A stretch of DNA of 6,729 bases from Clostridia bacterium (GCA_017548175.1 JAFYMZ010000056.1:1-6729); one strand, 5' to 3'. Shown: positions 1 through 6,655, counted from the stretch's first letter. Notes: generated by a model from the sequence alone, not told the origin. Program-made: numbers and translations.

Positions 1-939
1 CGCGGCCGCGGTCCCGTTGCCACCGTTCTGGTGGAGAACGGCACCCTGCGCGCCGGTGACATCGTCATCGCCGGCACCGCTGTTGGCCGTGTCCGTGCCA
101 TGACCGACCATAAGGGTCGCCGTCAGCAGGAAGCCGGTCCTTCCGTTCCCGTGGAGATCGTCGGTCTGGCCGAGGTTCCCGGCGCAGGCGATGTCCTGTA
201 CGCCGTCGAGGACGAGCGCATGGCCCGTACGCTGGCTGAAAAGCGCAAGTTCGAAGAGAAGGAAAAGGAAAACAACGCCAAGCAGAAGGTCACTCTGGAG
301 AACCTGTTCAGCTCCATCGAGTCCGGCAATATGAAGGACCTGAACATCATCGTCAAGGCTGACGTGCAGGGTACTGCCGAAGCCGTTAAGGCCAGCTTGG
401 AGAAGCTGACCAACGAAGAAGTCCGCGTTCGCGTCATCCACAACGGCGTTGGCGGTATCAACAACAGCGACGTCATGCTGGCAAACGCTTCCGGCGCCAT
501 CATCGTCGGCTTCAACGTCCGTCCCGAGGCCGGCATTGCCGACGAGGCCAAGAATGCCAACGTGGATATGCGTCTGTACCGCGTCATTTACGACTGTCTG
601 GAAGAGATCGAGGATGCCATGAAGGGTATGCTGGCGCCCAAGTTCCGCGAGGTCATTCTGGGCCACGCCGAGATCCGCCAGACCTTCAAGGTCAGCGGTG
701 TGGGCACCATCGCCGGTGCATACGTGCTGGACGGCAAGATGCAGCGTAACGAAAAGGTGCGCATCGTCCGTGACAGCATCGTCATCCACGAGGGCGATCT
801 GGCAACCCTGAAGCGTTTCAAGGACGACGCCAAGGAAGTCAACACCGGCTTTGAGTGCGGTATGAGCTTCGAGCGTTTCAACGACATCAAGGTGGGCGAC
901 ATCGTAGAAGCCTTCATTATGGAGGAAGTCAAGCGGTAA
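1..939 (+). CDS. infB: Translation initiation factor IF-2, C-terminal part (5' truncated by window)
   Basis: IF-2 is the GTPase that brings fMet-tRNA to the 30S subunit and promotes 50S joining in the cytoplasm. The reading frame is open from base 1, so the start lies upstream; 312 codons are present, against roughly 700-1000 for a full protein. The N-terminal region and the G domain with its GTP-binding motifs are not in the window. Visible parts, numbered from the first codon, are the end of the domain II beta-barrel ([16 protein letters not shown], then [15 protein letters not shown] and GL.EVPGAGD, about 1-65), a charged Lys/Glu-rich helix (about 78-97), domain III (about 110-200, with [10 protein letters not shown] at 120-129) and the fMet-tRNA-binding C-terminal barrel (about 215-312, with [12 protein letters not shown] from 231). 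The fragment looks intact and conventional. It is followed by a 70-base gap and rbfA, the usual bacterial neighbour. Confidence 0.97.
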   Translation, partial: RGRGPVATVLVENGTLRAGDIVIAGTAVGRVRAMTDHKGRRQQEAGPSVPVEIVGLAEVPGAGDVLYAVEDERMARTLAEKRKFEEKEKENNAKQKVTLENLFSSIESGNMKDLNIIVKADVQGTAEAVKASLEKLTNEEVRVRVIHNGVGGINNSDVMLANASGAIIVGFNVRPEAGIADEAKNANVDMRLYRVIYDCLEEIEDAMKGMLAPKFREVILGHAEIRQTFKVSGVGTIAGAYVLDGKMQRNEKVRIVRDSIVIHEGDLATLKRFKDDAKEVNTGFECGMSFERFNDIKVGDIVEAFIMEEVKR

Positions 940-948
940 GTCCGTTTT

Positions 949-976
949 TTGGGGCGGCAGGACTCTGTCGCCCCAA
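949..976 (+). promoter_or_regulatory. Strong intergenic hairpin between infB and rbfA
   Basis: The left arm 949-960 (TTGGGGCGGCAG) pairs with the right arm 965-976 (CTGTCGCCCCAA) over 12 base pairs with a single G-T wobble, around the tetraloop GACT. It sits 9 bases after the infB stop and 22 bases before the rbfA Shine-Dalgarno. A run of six T (945-950) lies on the 5' side, whereas the 3' side is only moderately AT-rich (GTATTAAATTTTCT). It is therefore not a canonical intrinsic terminator for + strand transcription. Plausible roles are a partial terminator or attenuator, an RNA-processing site, or a 3' stabiliser of the infB transcript; which of these applies is not visible from sequence. 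Confidence 0.6.
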
Positions 977-1009
977 GTATTAAATTTTCTCGGATAACAG
1001 GAGGAACCT

Positions 1010-1396
1010 ATGCCTTACAATATGAACCGCGTTGACCGAATCAGCGAAGAGATCATGCGTGAACTGTCCGGCCTGCTGCGCGAGGTCAAGGACCCCCGCA
1101 TCGGCGGCGTGATGCTGTCCATCGTTCGCTGTGAGGCCACCAACGATATGCGCTGGTGCAAGGTGCATCTGAGCGTTATGGGCGACTGTGACTATAAGGA
1201 ACTGAAGAAGGGTCTGAAGTCCTGCTCCGGCTTCCTGCGCCGTGAACTGGCACACCGTCTGCGCCTGCGCTATACCCCCGAGCTGGTCTTTGAACTGGAT
1301 GACTCCATCGCCTACGGCGCCCACATTTCCAAGGTGCTGCGCGATCTGGACATCAAGCACGACAGCGAGGAAGAAACCGATGAGCAGGATGCTTGA
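1010..1396 (+). CDS. rbfA: 30S ribosome-binding factor RbfA
   Basis: RbfA is a small KH-fold protein that binds the immature 30S subunit and helps late 16S rRNA maturation, notably of the 5' helix, and it supports growth in the cold. The 128-residue length is typical. Family landmarks are visible: an N-terminal helix (RVDRISEEIMRELSGLL, 7-23), the DPRIG turn (28-32), a strand with the KVHLSVMG stretch (51-58), the helix ending in LRRELA (76-81), and the PELVFELDDS strand (90-99). The tail after about residue 115 is acidic (EEETDEQD). The start at 1010 is chosen because AGGAGG at 999-1004 sits 5 bases upstream; an in-frame ATG at 1022 has no such site. The last 17 bases overlap the start of nrnA. 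It is preceded by the 949-976 hairpin, which may set its expression relative to infB. Confidence 0.95.
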   Translation: MPYNMNRVDRISEEIMRELSGLLREVKDPRIGGVMLSIVRCEATNDMRWCKVHLSVMGDCDYKELKKGLKSCSGFLRRELAHRLRLRYTPELVFELDDSIAYGAHISKVLRDLDIKHDSEEETDEQDA

Positions 1397-2348
1397 TGCC
1401 GCTGCTGCGGCGGAATTCCTGCGGCAGCGGGATGACCTGCTGCTTTTGACCCACCGCCGCCCCGACGGGGATACGGTGGGTTCTGCCGGTGCGCTTTGTC
1501 TGGGCCTGCGTGCGCTGGGCAAGACCGCATATCTGGCAAAAAATGAAGATATGACCCCCAAACTGGTAGGCTTTGCCGCCGGTCTGGAGGCCCCTGCCGA
1601 TTTTGTCCCCGGCACTGTCGTGGCGGTGGACATCGCCGACGAAAGCCTGTTCTGCACCTCTATGGCGCAGTACAAGGGCAAGGTAGACCTGTGCATCGAC
1701 CACCATCCCTCCAACAAGGGCTACGCCGCCGACCTGTATCTGGAGCCGGCCGCTGCCGCCACCGGAGAGTTGATCTGCACCCTGCTGCGTGCGCTGCAGG
1801 TGGACATCAGCGTGGATATGTGGGAGCGCATCTATCTGGCCGTGGCCACCGACACCGGCTGCTTTAAGTTCGGCAATACCACCCCGTACGCCCACGCCAT
1901 CGCGGCCGATTGCATCGCCGCCGGCGTGAAGTTCCATCCCATCAACCGGGCCTTCTTCCAGCTGAAGAGCCGTGCCCGTATGGAAGTGGAAAAAGCCCTG
2001 TTCGCCGGCCTGCGCTTCAGCGCCGACGGCCGGATGGCGGCAACCGCCATCGCCCGAGACTTTATCGAAGGCGTCGGGGCAAACAACGACGATATGGACA
2101 ACCTGTCTACCCTGACCATGGAACTGGAGGGTGTGGTTTGCGGCATCGTGCTGACGGAAAACGTGGCACGTGGCAGCTTCAAGGCTTCGGTCCGCACCCA
2201 GGCACCCTACGATGCCTCCCGCATTTGCGCCAACTTTGGCGGCGGCGGACACGCCCGTGCTGCCGGCGCAACGCTGGAAGGCACGGCCGACAGCGTGGTG
2301 CAGGCTATGATGCAGGCCGCAGAGAAGGAGCTGAACGCCCATGTATAA
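1380..2348 (+). CDS. nrnA: DHH/DHHA1 phosphoesterase, NrnA-type (nanoRNase / pAp phosphatase)
   Basis: Proteins of this family degrade 2-5 nt RNA to mononucleotides and dephosphorylate 3'-phosphoadenosine 5'-phosphate in the cytoplasm, using Mn2+ in a DHH domain. With the chosen start the product is 322 residues, a normal length. The DHH motifs appear in order: HRRPDGDTVGS (25-35, metal-binding His and Asp residues), VDIAD with Asp84, the signature DHH at 107-109 (CIDHHPSN), and ATDTGCFKF with Asp158. The C-terminal DHHA1 substrate-binding domain ends with the diagnostic FGGGGHARAAGAT (286-298). The start at 1380 overlaps rbfA by 17 bases; GAGG at 1367-1370 lies 9 bases upstream. An alternative in-frame ATG at 1389 would start three codons later, but its upstream AGCAGG is too close. 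The position between rbfA and truB is standard in Firmicutes. Enzyme type is assigned from family motifs and context, and exact substrate preference cannot be read from sequence. Confidence 0.92.
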   Translation: MSRMLDAAAAAEFLRQRDDLLLLTHRRPDGDTVGSAGALCLGLRALGKTAYLAKNEDMTPKLVGFAAGLEAPADFVPGTVVAVDIADESLFCTSMAQYKGKVDLCIDHHPSNKGYAADLYLEPAAAATGELICTLLRALQVDISVDMWERIYLAVATDTGCFKFGNTTPYAHAIAADCIAAGVKFHPINRAFFQLKSRARMEVEKALFAGLRFSADGRMAATAIARDFIEGVGANNDDMDNLSTLTMELEGVVCGIVLTENVARGSFKASVRTQAPYDASRICANFGGGGHARAAGATLEGTADSVVQAMMQAAEKELNAHV

Positions 2349-3300
2349 CGGCATTTTGGTGTTCCATAAGCCGGAGGACTTTACCTCCCACGATGCCGTG
2401 GCCAAACTGCGCGGCATCTTGCGGCAAAAGAAGATCGGCCACGCCGGCACACTGGACCCCATGGCCCGCGGCGTGCTGGTGGTGCTGCTGGGCAGCGCCA
2501 CCCGTGCCAGCGACTATGCCAGCGGTCAGCAGAAGGAATACGTGGCCCGTCTGCGGCTGGGTCTGACTACCGACACCCAAGACATCACCGGTACGGTACT
2601 GGAAGAACGCGACGTGCAGGTCAGCGAGGCTGAATTGCTGGCCGCGCTGCAGGCATTCACCGGCGATATTCTGCAGCTGCCGCCCATGTACTCTGCGGTG
2701 CAGGTAGGCGGCAAACGCCTGTATGATCTGGCCCGCAAGGGCATTGAAGTGGAGCGGCAGAGCCGCAGCATCCACGTGGAAAAGCTGCAGCTGTGCACCG
2801 ATGACCGTCTGGCCGAACTGGGCGTCGCCAAGGGCGAACCCTGCAAGGAAGGCGTGGAGTACGATCTGGATGCCGTGTGCTCCAAGGGCACGTACATCCG
2901 CACCCTGTGCCACGATGTGGGACAGGCCTTGGGCTGCGGCGGCTGTATGGCCGACCTGCTGCGCGTCCGCAGCGGTGATTTTGTGCTGAGTCAGGCACTG
3001 ACCTTTGCACAGGTAGAGGAACTGCATAAAAACGGCGAGCTGGAGCGATATATCGTGCCCACCGACCGTGTGTTCAGCGACCTGCCTGCGGTATACTTAA
3101 ACGAGGCCGGCGACGAGCGCGCCAGCCATGGCGCCTTTTTGGATGCCAAGCATCTGGCACAGGGCAGCATCCCGCCGGAAGGCACCGGCTGCCGGGTCTA
3201 TGACAGTATGGGTCGGTTTATTATGACCGGCAAGAGCGGTCAGCTGGACCGTGGCGGAGAAGCGATTTTCTGCGACAAGACTTTTTTTAACAGGGATTGA
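2341..3300 (+). CDS. truB: tRNA pseudouridine(55) synthase TruB
   Basis: TruB isomerises U55 in the T-loop of nearly all elongator tRNAs to pseudouridine and also acts as a tRNA-folding chaperone. The 319-residue length is typical. Visible motifs are the KPxxxTSHD start (10-18), the catalytic GHAGTLDPMARGVL (33-46) with nucleophile Asp39, KEYVARLRLG.TTDTQDITG (from 65, with active-site Tyr67), PPMYSAVQVGGKRLYDLAR (ending about 132), and SKGTYIRTLCHD (181-192). A PUA-like C-terminal domain occupies about 235-319. The stretch GTLDPMARGVLVV has Arg43 where many bacterial enzymes have Thr or Ser; as I recall it, the human TRUB1 motif also has ARGVLVV, so this is tolerated. The later LLRVRSGDF differs slightly from the usual LRRTRxGxF. 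The ATG overlaps the nrnA stop by 8 bases, with AAGGAG at 2325-2330, so coupled translation is likely. Confidence 0.95.
   Translation: MYNGILVFHKPEDFTSHDAVAKLRGILRQKKIGHAGTLDPMARGVLVVLLGSATRASDYASGQQKEYVARLRLGLTTDTQDITGTVLEERDVQVSEAELLAALQAFTGDILQLPPMYSAVQVGGKRLYDLARKGIEVERQSRSIHVEKLQLCTDDRLAELGVAKGEPCKEGVEYDLDAVCSKGTYIRTLCHDVGQALGCGGCMADLLRVRSGDFVLSQALTFAQVEELHKNGELERYIVPTDRVFSDLPAVYLNEAGDERASHGAFLDAKHLAQGSIPPEGTGCRVYDSMGRFIMTGKSGQLDRGGEAIFCDKTFFNRD
3292..3296 (+). promoter_or_regulatory. Ribosome binding site that decides the ribF start
   Basis: AGGGA lies 9 bases before ATG 3306 and directly abuts the in-frame TTG at 3297. The spacing supports ATG 3306 rather than TTG 3297 as the ribF start. 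The site is inside the last codons of truB. Confidence 0.5.
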
Positions 3301-3305
3301 AGTAT

Positions 3306-4175
3306 ATGACGATAAAACGCGTGCTGGCGCTGGGCTTTTTTGACGGCGTACACCGTGGCCACGCCAGCATTCTGCAAGAGGCCTGCCGCCTGGCGGCGGA
3401 ACTGGGTGCGGAAAGCGGTGCGGTGACTTTCGAGAGCCACCCCCGCGCCTTGGTACTGGGTCGGGCCCCCGACCTGATCACCAGCTTTGCCCGCCGCTGC
3501 GCCCTCATTCGGGAGGCCGGGGTCAAGCAGGTCTTTGCCCTGCCCTTTGACCAAGAGATGGCAAACACCTCGCCGGAGGCCTTTGCCGCCATGCTGCGGG
3601 ATCAATTCGGTGCCGTAGCCGTGGTGTGCGGCGAAAACTTCCGGTTCGGTAAAAACGCCGCCGGTACGCCGGCATTTCTCGAGGCCTTTGGCCTGCAGGT
3701 ACGGGTGTGCAAGCCGGTGTACTCCGGCAAGGAACTGGTCAGTTCCACCCGCATCCGCAACTGTGTCCGCGAGGGGCACGTGCATCGCGCTGCCCAGCTG
3801 CTGGGCAGACCCTTCTCGCTGGAAGGCCCGGTGGTCAGCGGCTATCAGGTGGGACGCAAACTGGGCTATCCCACCATCAACGTGGCCCCGGAAGCCGGCG
3901 GCCTGATCCCCCGGCGCGGCGTCTATGTCACCGATGTGTTCATCGGCGGCAACGTGTATCGGGCCGTGACCAATGTGGGTACCCGACCCACCTTTACCGA
4001 TGCCGACATCGTCAGCATCGAGAGCCATTTGCTCACGTTCGAAGGCGACCTGTACGGCGAAACGGCTGAGGTGCGCTTTTTGCGCTATCTGCGGCCGGAA
4101 CGGAGCTTTGAAAACGGCGATGCGCTGCGCGCGCAGATCGCCGCAGACATTGAAGAAGCGGGAAAAACCAAGTAA
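3306..4175 (+). CDS. ribF: Bifunctional riboflavin kinase / FAD synthetase
   Basis: RibF phosphorylates riboflavin to FMN and then adenylylates FMN to FAD in the cytoplasm. The 289-residue product has both modules. The N-terminal adenylyltransferase half shows ALGFFDGVHRGHASIL (8-23, nucleotide-binding HxGH-type motif), VTFESHPR, CGENFRFGKN and SSTRIR (146-151). The C-terminal flavokinase half shows LGRPFSLEG, VGRKLGYPTINV (Pro189, Thr190), RRGVYV, NVGTRPTF (223-230) and SIESHLLTF, with the presumed catalytic-base Glu239, followed by GDLYGE and LRPERSFEN. Length is slightly short of the usual 300-320 residues, but no motif is missing. ATG 3306 is preferred over an in-frame TTG at 3297 because AGGGA at 3292-3296 is correctly spaced only for the ATG. 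It begins 5 bases after truB. No FMN riboswitch is seen nearby, so it is probably expressed with the operon. Confidence 0.95.
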   Translation: MTIKRVLALGFFDGVHRGHASILQEACRLAAELGAESGAVTFESHPRALVLGRAPDLITSFARRCALIREAGVKQVFALPFDQEMANTSPEAFAAMLRDQFGAVAVVCGENFRFGKNAAGTPAFLEAFGLQVRVCKPVYSGKELVSSTRIRNCVREGHVHRAAQLLGRPFSLEGPVVSGYQVGRKLGYPTINVAPEAGGLIPRRGVYVTDVFIGGNVYRAVTNVGTRPTFTDADIVSIESHLLTFEGDLYGETAEVRFLRYLRPERSFENGDALRAQIAADIEEAGKTK

Positions 4176-4180
4176 GGAGG
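4174..4180 (+). promoter_or_regulatory. Strong ribosome binding site overlapping the ribF stop
   Basis: AAGGAGG overlaps the ribF TAA stop (TAAGGAGG, 4173-4180) and lies 7 bases before ATG 4188. It is one of the best Shine-Dalgarno sequences in the window, so the M20-type gene should be well translated and is likely coupled to ribF. Confidence 0.8.
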
Positions 4181-4187
4181 CAAAGGT

Positions 4188-5690
4188 ATGGGCCAGTTTT
4201 TTGCCAACCTGTTTGCATCTGTGAAGATTTTTTTCAGTAATTTCAACGCCACCTTCGGCGACTGGATCAACCTGCTGCTGGTGGTGGCCATTCTGGCCTT
4301 TTTCGGCGTGGCACTCATCCGCTGCTTTGTGGCGGGAGTCAAGGGCGGTCGCAACCGCAAGGCCTTAAGCGGCCGAAAAGCCGACCCCGAAAAGACCGAG
4401 CCTGCGGCGCAGCGCCTACAGAAGGCGGTGCAGTTTGCCACCGTGGCCGGCCAGCGCGAGGCGCTGGTGGCACTGGGCGATTGGCTGCGCAAGACCTACG
4501 AGGCCGAGGTGCCCCAGCTGCGCTGGGTGAACACCGAGGACGGCAGCCTGCTGATCCGTTGGCCCGGCAGCGAAGAGGAGCAGGACCCCGTACTGTTCTG
4601 CGGCCATCTGGACGTGGCTCCGGTGCAGGGCGAGTGGGTGCACGCACCCTTTGGCGGCGAGATCGAAGAGGAAAAACTCTTCGGCCGCGGTACGGTCAAC
4701 GGCAAGAGCATCGTCATCACCTTGCTGGAAGCCGTGTGCCATCTGTACAAGAGCGGCTTTACCCCCCGACGGGATCTGTATTTTGCCTTTGGCAGTGACG
4801 AGACCACCGGCGGTAAAGTCGGTGCTGCCGGTCTGGCAGACCTGTTCCGCAGCCGCGGCATCCGGTTTGCCGCCATTCTGGACGAGGGCGGCTGGATCGT
4901 CGAGGACCATATGGGCGCGCCCGATCACGCGGCCGCCATCATCGGTCTGGGCGAGAAGCAGTCCTGTGACTTTTTGCTGGAAGCCAACGTCAAGGGTGGC
5001 GATTCCAGTATCCCCGGCCGCCGTACGGCACTGGGCAGTCTGGCCGAGGCCATCTGCCGGATGGACGGTGCCCAGCCGCACCATCACTTGTCCGCGCTGA
5101 CCCGCGCCTATCTGAACCGTTCTATGTACGCGCTGCCCTTCAGCAAGCGTCTGGTCATCAGCAACATTCCTTTGAGCGAACCCCTGCTGACCTGGACCTT
5201 CCGGGATGACCGCACGGCGCTGGCACAGCTGCGCAGCACGGTAACGGCCACCCAGATCGGCGGTTCCGATGCCCCCAATATGCTGGCGGCCAAGGCGCAG
5301 GCGCGCATCAATGCCCGTCTGATCCCCGGCGAGACCCCCGAGAATATGCTGCGCTACCTCAGCGAACTGGTGGAAGACCTGCCGGTGAAGCTGGAGATGG
5401 TAGAGCATACCGAGGCCGTGCCGGTGACCGACAGCGAAGCGCCTATGTACAAGACCCTGTGCAGCGCCATCAACGATACCTATTCGCTGCTGCCCTGCAT
5501 TGGTATGCTGTGCCCCGGCAAGACCGATAGCCGGCATTATGCCGATATGAGCGATTGCATCCTGCGTTTTGCCCCCCTGATCCAGACCCTGCGCCAGAGT
5601 CGCGGCGGTTACCGTGCCGAGGAGCACGTGGATCTGCAGAGTCTGGGCATCGCAGTTGAGATTTACGCCAACTTCATGAAGAAGTTGTAA
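4188..5690 (+). CDS. Membrane-anchored M20-family metallohydrolase (PM20D1/carboxypeptidase S-like) with altered active site
   Basis: M20 enzymes are co-catalytic di-zinc amidases that cleave or form N-acyl amino acids and peptides; the substrate here is unknown. The 500-residue protein starts with a hydrophobic segment (about 27-49, WINLLLVVAILAFFGVALI) followed by a basic stretch (KGGRNRK, 52-58), which by the positive-inside rule suggests a cytoplasmic catalytic domain. Order along the domain: CGHLDVAP (His140, Asp142), W.HAPFGGEI, FGRGTVNGKS (Asn171), AFGSDETTGG (Glu205, Thr206), ILDEGGWI (Asp232), the dimerisation/lid region with VKGGDSSIP (Asp272), INARLIPGETP, and KTDSRHYADM (His450) then LRFAP. 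The spacing and the DEGG and TDSRH motifs match the PM20D1/CPS1 branch. Odd points: family members normally have Asp at 171 (bridging metal ligand), Glu at 206 (metal ligand) and His at 272. Asn, Thr and Asp are found instead, so activity is uncertain. The gene follows ribF by 12 bases and precedes the next gene by 7. Confidence 0.85.
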   Translation: MGQFFANLFASVKIFFSNFNATFGDWINLLLVVAILAFFGVALIRCFVAGVKGGRNRKALSGRKADPEKTEPAAQRLQKAVQFATVAGQREALVALGDWLRKTYEAEVPQLRWVNTEDGSLLIRWPGSEEEQDPVLFCGHLDVAPVQGEWVHAPFGGEIEEEKLFGRGTVNGKSIVITLLEAVCHLYKSGFTPRRDLYFAFGSDETTGGKVGAAGLADLFRSRGIRFAAILDEGGWIVEDHMGAPDHAAAIIGLGEKQSCDFLLEANVKGGDSSIPGRRTALGSLAEAICRMDGAQPHHHLSALTRAYLNRSMYALPFSKRLVISNIPLSEPLLTWTFRDDRTALAQLRSTVTATQIGGSDAPNMLAAKAQARINARLIPGETPENMLRYLSELVEDLPVKLEMVEHTEAVPVTDSEAPMYKTLCSAINDTYSLLPCIGMLCPGKTDSRHYADMSDCILRFAPLIQTLRQSRGGYRAEEHVDLQSLGIAVEIYANFMKKL

Positions 5691-5697
5691 TTCCACT

Positions 5698-6606
5698 ATG
5701 GCGAAGAACAAGAACCGGCGCCCGCGGCGGCGTAAGTTCCGGCCGATCCTGCTGCTGGGTTTGGTGCTGGCAGCAGCGGCCGTAATGTCGGGACAGATCC
5801 CGTGGGAGAAACTGGGCGTGCTTCCGACCCCTCCCGCCACACCGGAGCCCTCCGTGCAAATGGAGATCCATATGATCGATGTGGGACAGGGCGAGAGCAT
5901 TTTGGTGCGCTGCGGCACGGAAACCATGCTGGTGGATGCCGGCCTGCGCGAGTCGGGCGACGATGTGTCGGCCTATTTGCAGGCGCAGGGCATTGAAAAA
6001 CTGGATCGGCTGGTGATCAGCCACGATCACAGTGACCACCGCGGCGGTTTGCAGCGTGTGCTGCGGGATATTGACACCAATGTACTGATGTTGTACGACG
6101 GCGGTGACCGGGACAGTGGCTATCTGTTGGCCGGCGAACTGGCCGGCAGTTCCGCCTGTGACATTGCATTTTTAGAGGCCGGACAGACGTTTTCCCTTGG
6201 CAGCGCCACTGTGACGGTGGTATTTCCCCGGGCAGGCTATGGCAGCGATGATCTGAACGATGTGTCTCTGGTACTGCTGTTGGAGTGCGACGGCAAGCGC
6301 GCTCTGCTGACCGCCGACAGTACGGCGGCCGCGGAGTGGCTGTATTACGAGGATCTGCCGCAGGTGGATGTGCTGAAGGTCGCGCACCACGGCAGCGGCG
6401 GCTCTACCACCACCGAACTGCTGCAGCAGATCAAGCCCAAACTGGCGCTCATCAGCTGTGGCGAAAACAACGACTACGGGCATCCCCACAAGCGCGTGCT
6501 GCAGGCTTTGCAGGATGTGGGCGCGGCGGTGTACCGCACCGACCTGCAGGGTGATCTTGTGGTAACGCTGCAAGACGGCGCGTTTTCCGTCAAGACCCAA
6601 CGATAA
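5698..6606 (+). CDS. Membrane-anchored ComEC-type metallo-beta-lactamase-fold hydrolase
   Basis: The 302-residue protein resembles the C-terminal hydrolase domain of the DNA-uptake protein ComEC/Rec2, present here as a stand-alone protein without the large channel domain. Nine of the first 15 residues are Lys or Arg, followed by a hydrophobic stretch (FRPILLLGLVLAAAAVM, 14-30) and a Pro/Thr-rich linker (PTPPATPEP). This predicts a signal anchor with the catalytic domain outside the membrane, or a cleaved signal. Domain motifs: HMIDVGQGESILVRC, LVDAG, the metal-binding ISHDHSDHRGG (His109, His111, Asp113, His114), LNDVSLVL, LLTADST (Asp207, where ComEC-type proteins more often have TGD), VAHHGSGGST (His230, His231), GENNDYGHPH (His262, His264) and RTDLQGDLVV. 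All expected metal ligands appear present. Family members include nucleases and uncharacterised hydrolases; the substrate is not readable here. It starts 7 bases after the M20 gene with no clear Shine-Dalgarno, so it is probably coupled to it. Confidence 0.87.
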   Translation: MAKNKNRRPRRRKFRPILLLGLVLAAAAVMSGQIPWEKLGVLPTPPATPEPSVQMEIHMIDVGQGESILVRCGTETMLVDAGLRESGDDVSAYLQAQGIEKLDRLVISHDHSDHRGGLQRVLRDIDTNVLMLYDGGDRDSGYLLAGELAGSSACDIAFLEAGQTFSLGSATVTVVFPRAGYGSDDLNDVSLVLLLECDGKRALLTADSTAAAEWLYYEDLPQVDVLKVAHHGSGGSTTTELLQQIKPKLALISCGENNDYGHPHKRVLQALQDVGAAVYRTDLQGDLVVTLQDGAFSVKTQR

Positions 6607-6610
6607 ATAC

Positions 6611-6652
6611 AAGGGCGGCGCAGGCTGCCCCTTTCCCCGACAAGGGAAAAGG
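6611..6652 (+). promoter_or_regulatory. Two adjacent hairpins in the gap before the last gene
   Basis: The 54-base gap after the MBL-fold gene holds two inverted repeats. The first pairs GGGCGGC (6613-6619) with GCTGCCC (6624-6630), 7 base pairs with one G-T wobble and a GCAG loop. The second pairs TTTCCC (6632-6637) with GGGAAA (6644-6649) around a 6-base loop; with a bulged A6650 it can extend to pair 6630-6631 with 6651-6652, the first bases of the next Shine-Dalgarno. The extended second hairpin competes with the first at base 6630. No U-tract follows, so a standard terminator is not supported. A translational or processing role is possible but unproven. Confidence 0.35.
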
Positions 6653-6655
6653 AGG
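6647..6655 (+). promoter_or_regulatory. Ribosome binding site of the last gene
   Basis: AAAAGGAGG ends 5 bases before ATG 6661, a near-perfect Shine-Dalgarno that fixes this start even though only 23 codons are visible. Its 5' part can be drawn into the second hairpin of the gap. Confidence 0.8.

Noticed and set aside
949..976. Intrinsic terminator of infB
   Set aside because: The stem is strong but the T-run precedes it rather than following it on either strand in the required orientation, so only a hairpin of unknown role is called.
978..988. Possible promoter -10 element (TATTAAATTTT) before rbfA
   Set aside because: No -35-like hexamer lies at suitable distance; the upstream sequence is the GC-rich hairpin arm.
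2455..2475. TruB catalytic motif deviating as GTLDPMARGVL
   Set aside because: Catalytic Asp39 is intact and similar ARGVL wording is known in other TruB-family members, so this is ordinary variation.
1353..2501. A 382-codon open frame on the minus strand across nrnA
   Set aside because: It is antisense to a gene with all DHH/DHHA1 motifs, shows no recognisable family and has no convincing start site.
3297..3305. TTG start for ribF
   Set aside because: The AGGGA ribosome binding site directly abuts the TTG and is correctly spaced for ATG 3306; the family's conserved region also begins just after the ATG.
4416..5927. A 503-codon open frame on the minus strand across the M20 gene
   Set aside because: It mirrors the well-supported M20 and MBL genes. 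Its translation is low-complexity Gly/Gln/His/Ala-rich with no domain motifs, as expected from the antisense of GC-rich codons.
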